From Myxococcus stipitatus DSM 14675 (GTDB lineage Bacteria > Myxococcota > Myxococcia > Myxococcales > Myxococcaceae): DNA of 64,000 bases. Below, one piece after another: positions 61,617 through 64,000 of this stretch. Numbering within the stretch: position 1 is the stretch's first letter; every line of letters begins with the position of its first letter. Location of the stretch: positions 7,629,501-7,693,500 of the forward strand of contig NC_020126.1 in the NCBI RefSeq assembly GCF_000331735.1, read 5' to 3'. The position numbers and the translations under genes are program-made. A model generated the notes under the pieces. It had not been told where the DNA came from. It was given only the letters and a program-made list of their open reading frames with translations, and ran no database searches.

Positions 61617-62423
61617 TCAGGGCTTGGGAGTCATCAGCCACCATGGAGTCTCCAGGGCGTCTTGGGGCATCCGAATCCCCGGCGCACGGCGCACATGCGC
61701 CCAGAAGCGGCGACTCACATCCTTATCCAGGAGCTTGAAGTCCCCCGCCTTCTGTCGCTGCTCGAGGAATGGAAGATAGGCTCCCACGGCCTCGGCGCCC
61801 ACCTGCTGGAAAATGATGTCACCGCCAAACTCGCGGTGCAGTGAGCGCTGCACCATCCACGACAGGACCATCTCCCGCGCCACCTCGTCCTCGAGTTCCT
61901 TCAGCGCAGCCGCCCCAAGGGCCGCATCATCCTCGGACTGTCCGCGGAGAGCCCGCTCCGTCGACTCCTGCGAGGCCTGGAGTGAGCGTCGCTGCTCGGG
62001 CGACAAGTCCACGCGTCCGAGCTCCGCGCGCAGGCGGTCCCGCTCCGCCTCGAGCTGTTGACGGAGCGCTTTCGTGCCCGAGGAGAGTCCCGCGACCGCG
62101 GCCTCGATGTCCTGCTTCGCGGGCACAAGGCCCTTCCGCTCGATATATGCCTGCAGGAGCGGCCCCAGCAGGAGCTCCTGAAGCGCCTGCATCTCGGAGT
62201 TGGACTCCCAGAGCGCATAGTCCTCGGGACTCAGCGTCGCGCGCCTGGCCTGTCGCTCCGATTCCCGCGGCCTGAGGGCAGACCGTGGAATCTCACGTTT
62301 CAGGACCACGGCCACGGGCTTCTCGACGGCTGCCGGCGGCGCGGCCAGGGCGTCGTTTCGCGCCACCAGGAGCAGCAGCCCACAGACGCCCCACGCCCAG
62401 AGCCCCTTGAAACCCTTTTGCAT
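61617..62423 (-). CDS. Secreted helical protein, SurA-N-like
   Basis: 268 residues from the ATG at 62423, six bases after AGGA; an ATG at 62429 lies too close to the site. Signal peptide (hydrophobic 8-22, cleavage near 28). The mature part is helical and charged, with a region (ALQELLLGPLLQAYIERKGLVP) recalling the N-terminal chaperone domain of SurA/PpiD, and a coiled coil (QQLEAERDRLRAELGRVDLS). No parvulin domain is visible. Possibly a periplasmic chaperone-like protein; uncertain. Confidence 0.65.
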   Translation of the reverse strand: MQKGFKGLWAWGVCGLLLLVARNDALAAPPAAVEKPVAVVLKREIPRSALRPRESERQARRATLSPEDYALWESNSEMQALQELLLGPLLQAYIERKGLVPAKQDIEAAVAGLSSGTKALRQQLEAERDRLRAELGRVDLSPEQRRSLQASQESTERALRGQSEDDAALGAAALKELEDEVAREMVLSWMVQRSLHREFGGDIIFQQVGAEAVGAYLPFLEQRQKAGDFKLLDKDVSRRFWAHVRRAPGIRMPQDALETPWWLMTPKP

Positions 62424-62640
62424 GTGCATTCCTTTCAGGAGGGGAGAAAGGCATTGCATCCAGCATGCCTCCACGACTCCCTTCGCGGCCCTGTATCACG
62501 GCCTGCACACCTCGGCGGGCCCTCGTGCAGGGTGTGCAACGGACTGCGCACCTGTGCCTCCTCTCTCCGGCCTCGGGTGACACGGGACTGAGAAGGGAAT
62601 ACGGGCTCGATTCCGGCGCGGCGTGAAGGGAGATGGCTCC

Positions 62641-63309
62641 CTATCGCGCCACGGAGCTCTCGTCCGGGGTCGGGGAGAGGGCCGGAGGCGCGGCGGTCTC
62701 CAGTTCGGCGTCGGAGAGGAGCCGGTAGCCGAGCGTCCTCGCCGCATCGAGCTTGTCGACCTCGACGTGAACCAGGTGCCCTTCTGGAGTCCGGGCGCGG
62801 ACCTTGCCCTCGGAGACGAAGGCCCATCGCGTGGAGCGGGGGACTTGCGTCATCGCCAGGTCCGAGGAGACGTGGGTCACGAGCCCCGACTGGACATCGA
62901 GGATTCGCACCAGCTGGGACGGAGGCGGGGTCGCGGTCTTCTCCGAGGTGTCGCGGCACGTGACGACGCCTCGCACCCAGCCACGCTTGTTGCTGGTGGT
63001 GTCCGAGAGGATGACCGCCGAGCCCACCTGGGTGCCGAAGAAGACCTGGGGCCCCTTCTCGGAGCCCGAGTCCAGGAACCATTGATACTGGCGCTCCTTG
63101 CAGAGCTCCTTCGCCCGCTTGTGGAAGTAGTCGTGCAGCGTGCCCAGGTGCGTATAGGGATTGCCGCGCACTTCGATGCGGACGACGCCGGGGGATATCT
63201 CGGAGTCCTGATAGCCACCGGACATCCCCATCGGCTGATAGGGGGTTGCACAGCCGTGGAGCACGAGTCCAGCGGCCGGCATGGCGAGAAGTCGTCTGAG
63301 CAAGGGCAT
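62641..63309 (-). CDS. CC0125/CC1285-type lipoprotein
   Basis: 222 residues. Lipoprotein signal with cleavage Cys at 20 (LHGC). The CATPYQPMGMSGGYQDSEI opening and VRIEVRGNPYTHLGTLHDYF match a small family of proteobacterial lipoproteins of unknown role, in which an RGN-Y motif is followed by a helix with paired Cys (AKELC). The C-terminal 100 residues look like an added domain. No operon partner is evident. Confidence 0.75.
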   Translation of the reverse strand: MPLLRRLLAMPAAGLVLHGCATPYQPMGMSGGYQDSEISPGVVRIEVRGNPYTHLGTLHDYFHKRAKELCKERQYQWFLDSGSEKGPQVFFGTQVGSAVILSDTTSNKRGWVRGVVTCRDTSEKTATPPPSQLVRILDVQSGLVTHVSSDLAMTQVPRSTRWAFVSEGKVRARTPEGHLVHVEVDKLDAARTLGYRLLSDAELETAAPPALSPTPDESSVAR

Positions 63310-63595
63310 CGTCAGGTCAGGGTGGGAAAGAAGGGGCGAGGTGGGTGAGGCGCTGATGAACCGGGCCCGCTCGAGCCTTCAGGTTGTTCGCCGGGGACGT
63401 GAGGACCACGAGCGCACTGACACGAACGGCCTGCCTGGCAATACCCCCGAGGGGGGAGGGTCAATGCGTGACACGGAGTCGGCTCCGACCTTGCCCAGAC
63501 AACCCAACCCGAGAGGTGTTTGAGTCACGAAGCCAATGCGCTACCGTGAAAGCTCCGCGGCGGTCTGCCGCGCCCGACCTGGGGGATGGAACGAC
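63310..63595. other. Intergenic region
   Basis: 286 bases between divergent genes. It should hold the promoters of both, but I see no convincing consensus. A small open frame at 63281-63523 has no support. Confidence 0.4.
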
Positions 63596-64000
63596 ATGGG
63601 GCTTGGTGAAGATTTGCGACTGCTCTCGGAGCAGGTGCGTAAGCGTCAGGCATTCATCAAGGGTGAGGAGGCCACGAAGCAAGCCCTCATCCTCCCATTC
63701 CTCCAGGCGCTGGGCTACGACATCTACGACCCGACGGAGACCCAGCCCGAGTACGTCGCGGACTTCGCCAAGAAGCGCGGCGGCGTCATGGAGAAGGTGG
63801 ACTATGCCCTGCATCTGAAGGGGCAGCCCGCGCTCTTCATCGAATGCAAGGCCGCGGACGCCGCGCCGGAAGACCACGACGGACAGCTGGCTCGCTACTT
63901 CAATGCCACACTGTCGGTTCGCATCGGCATCGTGACGAACGGCACGCGCTATCGCTTCTTCACGGACCTGCAGTCTCCCAATGTGATGGATGCGGTGCCC
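63596..64000 (+). CDS. Type I restriction R-subunit N-terminal-like nuclease, cut by window end
   Basis: The open frame runs off the window after 135 residues. The ATG at 63596 has GGGGATGGA upstream. The sequence matches the HsdR N-terminal/PF13588-like nuclease fold: EEATKQALILPFLQALGYDIYD, VDYALHLKGQPALFIECKA (Asp and the ExK motif of PD-(D/E)xK), then YFNATLSVRIGIVTNGTRYRFF. Such domains occur alone in small nucleases and at the start of restriction subunits. The missing part decides which. Confidence 0.82.
   Translation, partial: MGLGEDLRLLSEQVRKRQAFIKGEEATKQALILPFLQALGYDIYDPTETQPEYVADFAKKRGGVMEKVDYALHLKGQPALFIECKAADAAPEDHDGQLARYFNATLSVRIGIVTNGTRYRFFTDLQSPNVMDAVP

Overview
The window is high-GC, densely packed bacterial chromosome that looks like a myxobacterium (Myxococcota, Myxococcus/Corallococcus/Cystobacter type). 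The evidence is the strong G/C third-position bias, many lipoproteins, NtrC-type and LytTR two-component systems, short four-base gene overlaps, and GTG/TTG starts. The assignment comes from gene style and content, not from a marker gene.

Layout. (1) 0-5.6 kb, plus strand: a 2-hydroxyacid dehydrogenase and apt; a Hod-like alpha/beta-hydrolase-fold protein that has lost its nucleophile; a TetR regulator with a clear promoter/operator, coupled to an AmpG-like transporter, coaD and an MBL hydrolase. (2) 5.6-17.9 kb: a GH13 lipoprotein, a secreted 5'-nucleotidase, a close homologue of the bacterial ethylene-forming enzyme (EFE), a DUF218 protein with NAD kinase, rarA, a histidine kinase/NtrC pair behind a sigma-54-type promoter, and a diguanylate cyclase. 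(3) 18-27 kb: envelope-glycan genes (GT2, YdjC/ChbG, methyltransferase, PIG-V-like), a fadI/fadJ beta-oxidation pair and a secreted protein of unknown function. (4) 27-42.9 kb: a starch/maltodextrin locus with hemE at its end. It holds two GH13 lipoproteins, a beta-barrel-like protein, an ABC importer whose binding protein is fused to its first permease, and a 1372-residue repeat lipoprotein. (5) 42.9-51.7 kb: a tRNA-Val/tRNA-Asp operon followed by an island. The island has an integrase remnant, IS5-like remnants, a C5-methyltransferase/McrB/McrC/Vsr/putative nuclease operon, and a decayed IS3 element. (6) 52-64 kb: a TetR/desaturase divergon with four phased palindromes, a DUF899 cluster, a LytS/LytTR pair, several lipoproteins, and the start of a nuclease-like gene cut by the window end.

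How the genes work together. The GH13 lipoproteins, the beta-barrel and the MalK/MalEF/MalG importer fit together as surface starch debranching and hydrolysis, outer-membrane passage and inner-membrane uptake. The 44.6-49.7 kb operon reads as one restriction-modification unit: a methyltransferase protects, an McrBC-like GTPase/nuclease pair restricts, Vsr repairs deaminated 5-methylcytosine, and a fifth protein is probably another nuclease. The best candidates for new biology are the EFE homologue, the repeat lipoprotein beside the maltodextrin importer, the restriction operon, and the phased desaturase operators.
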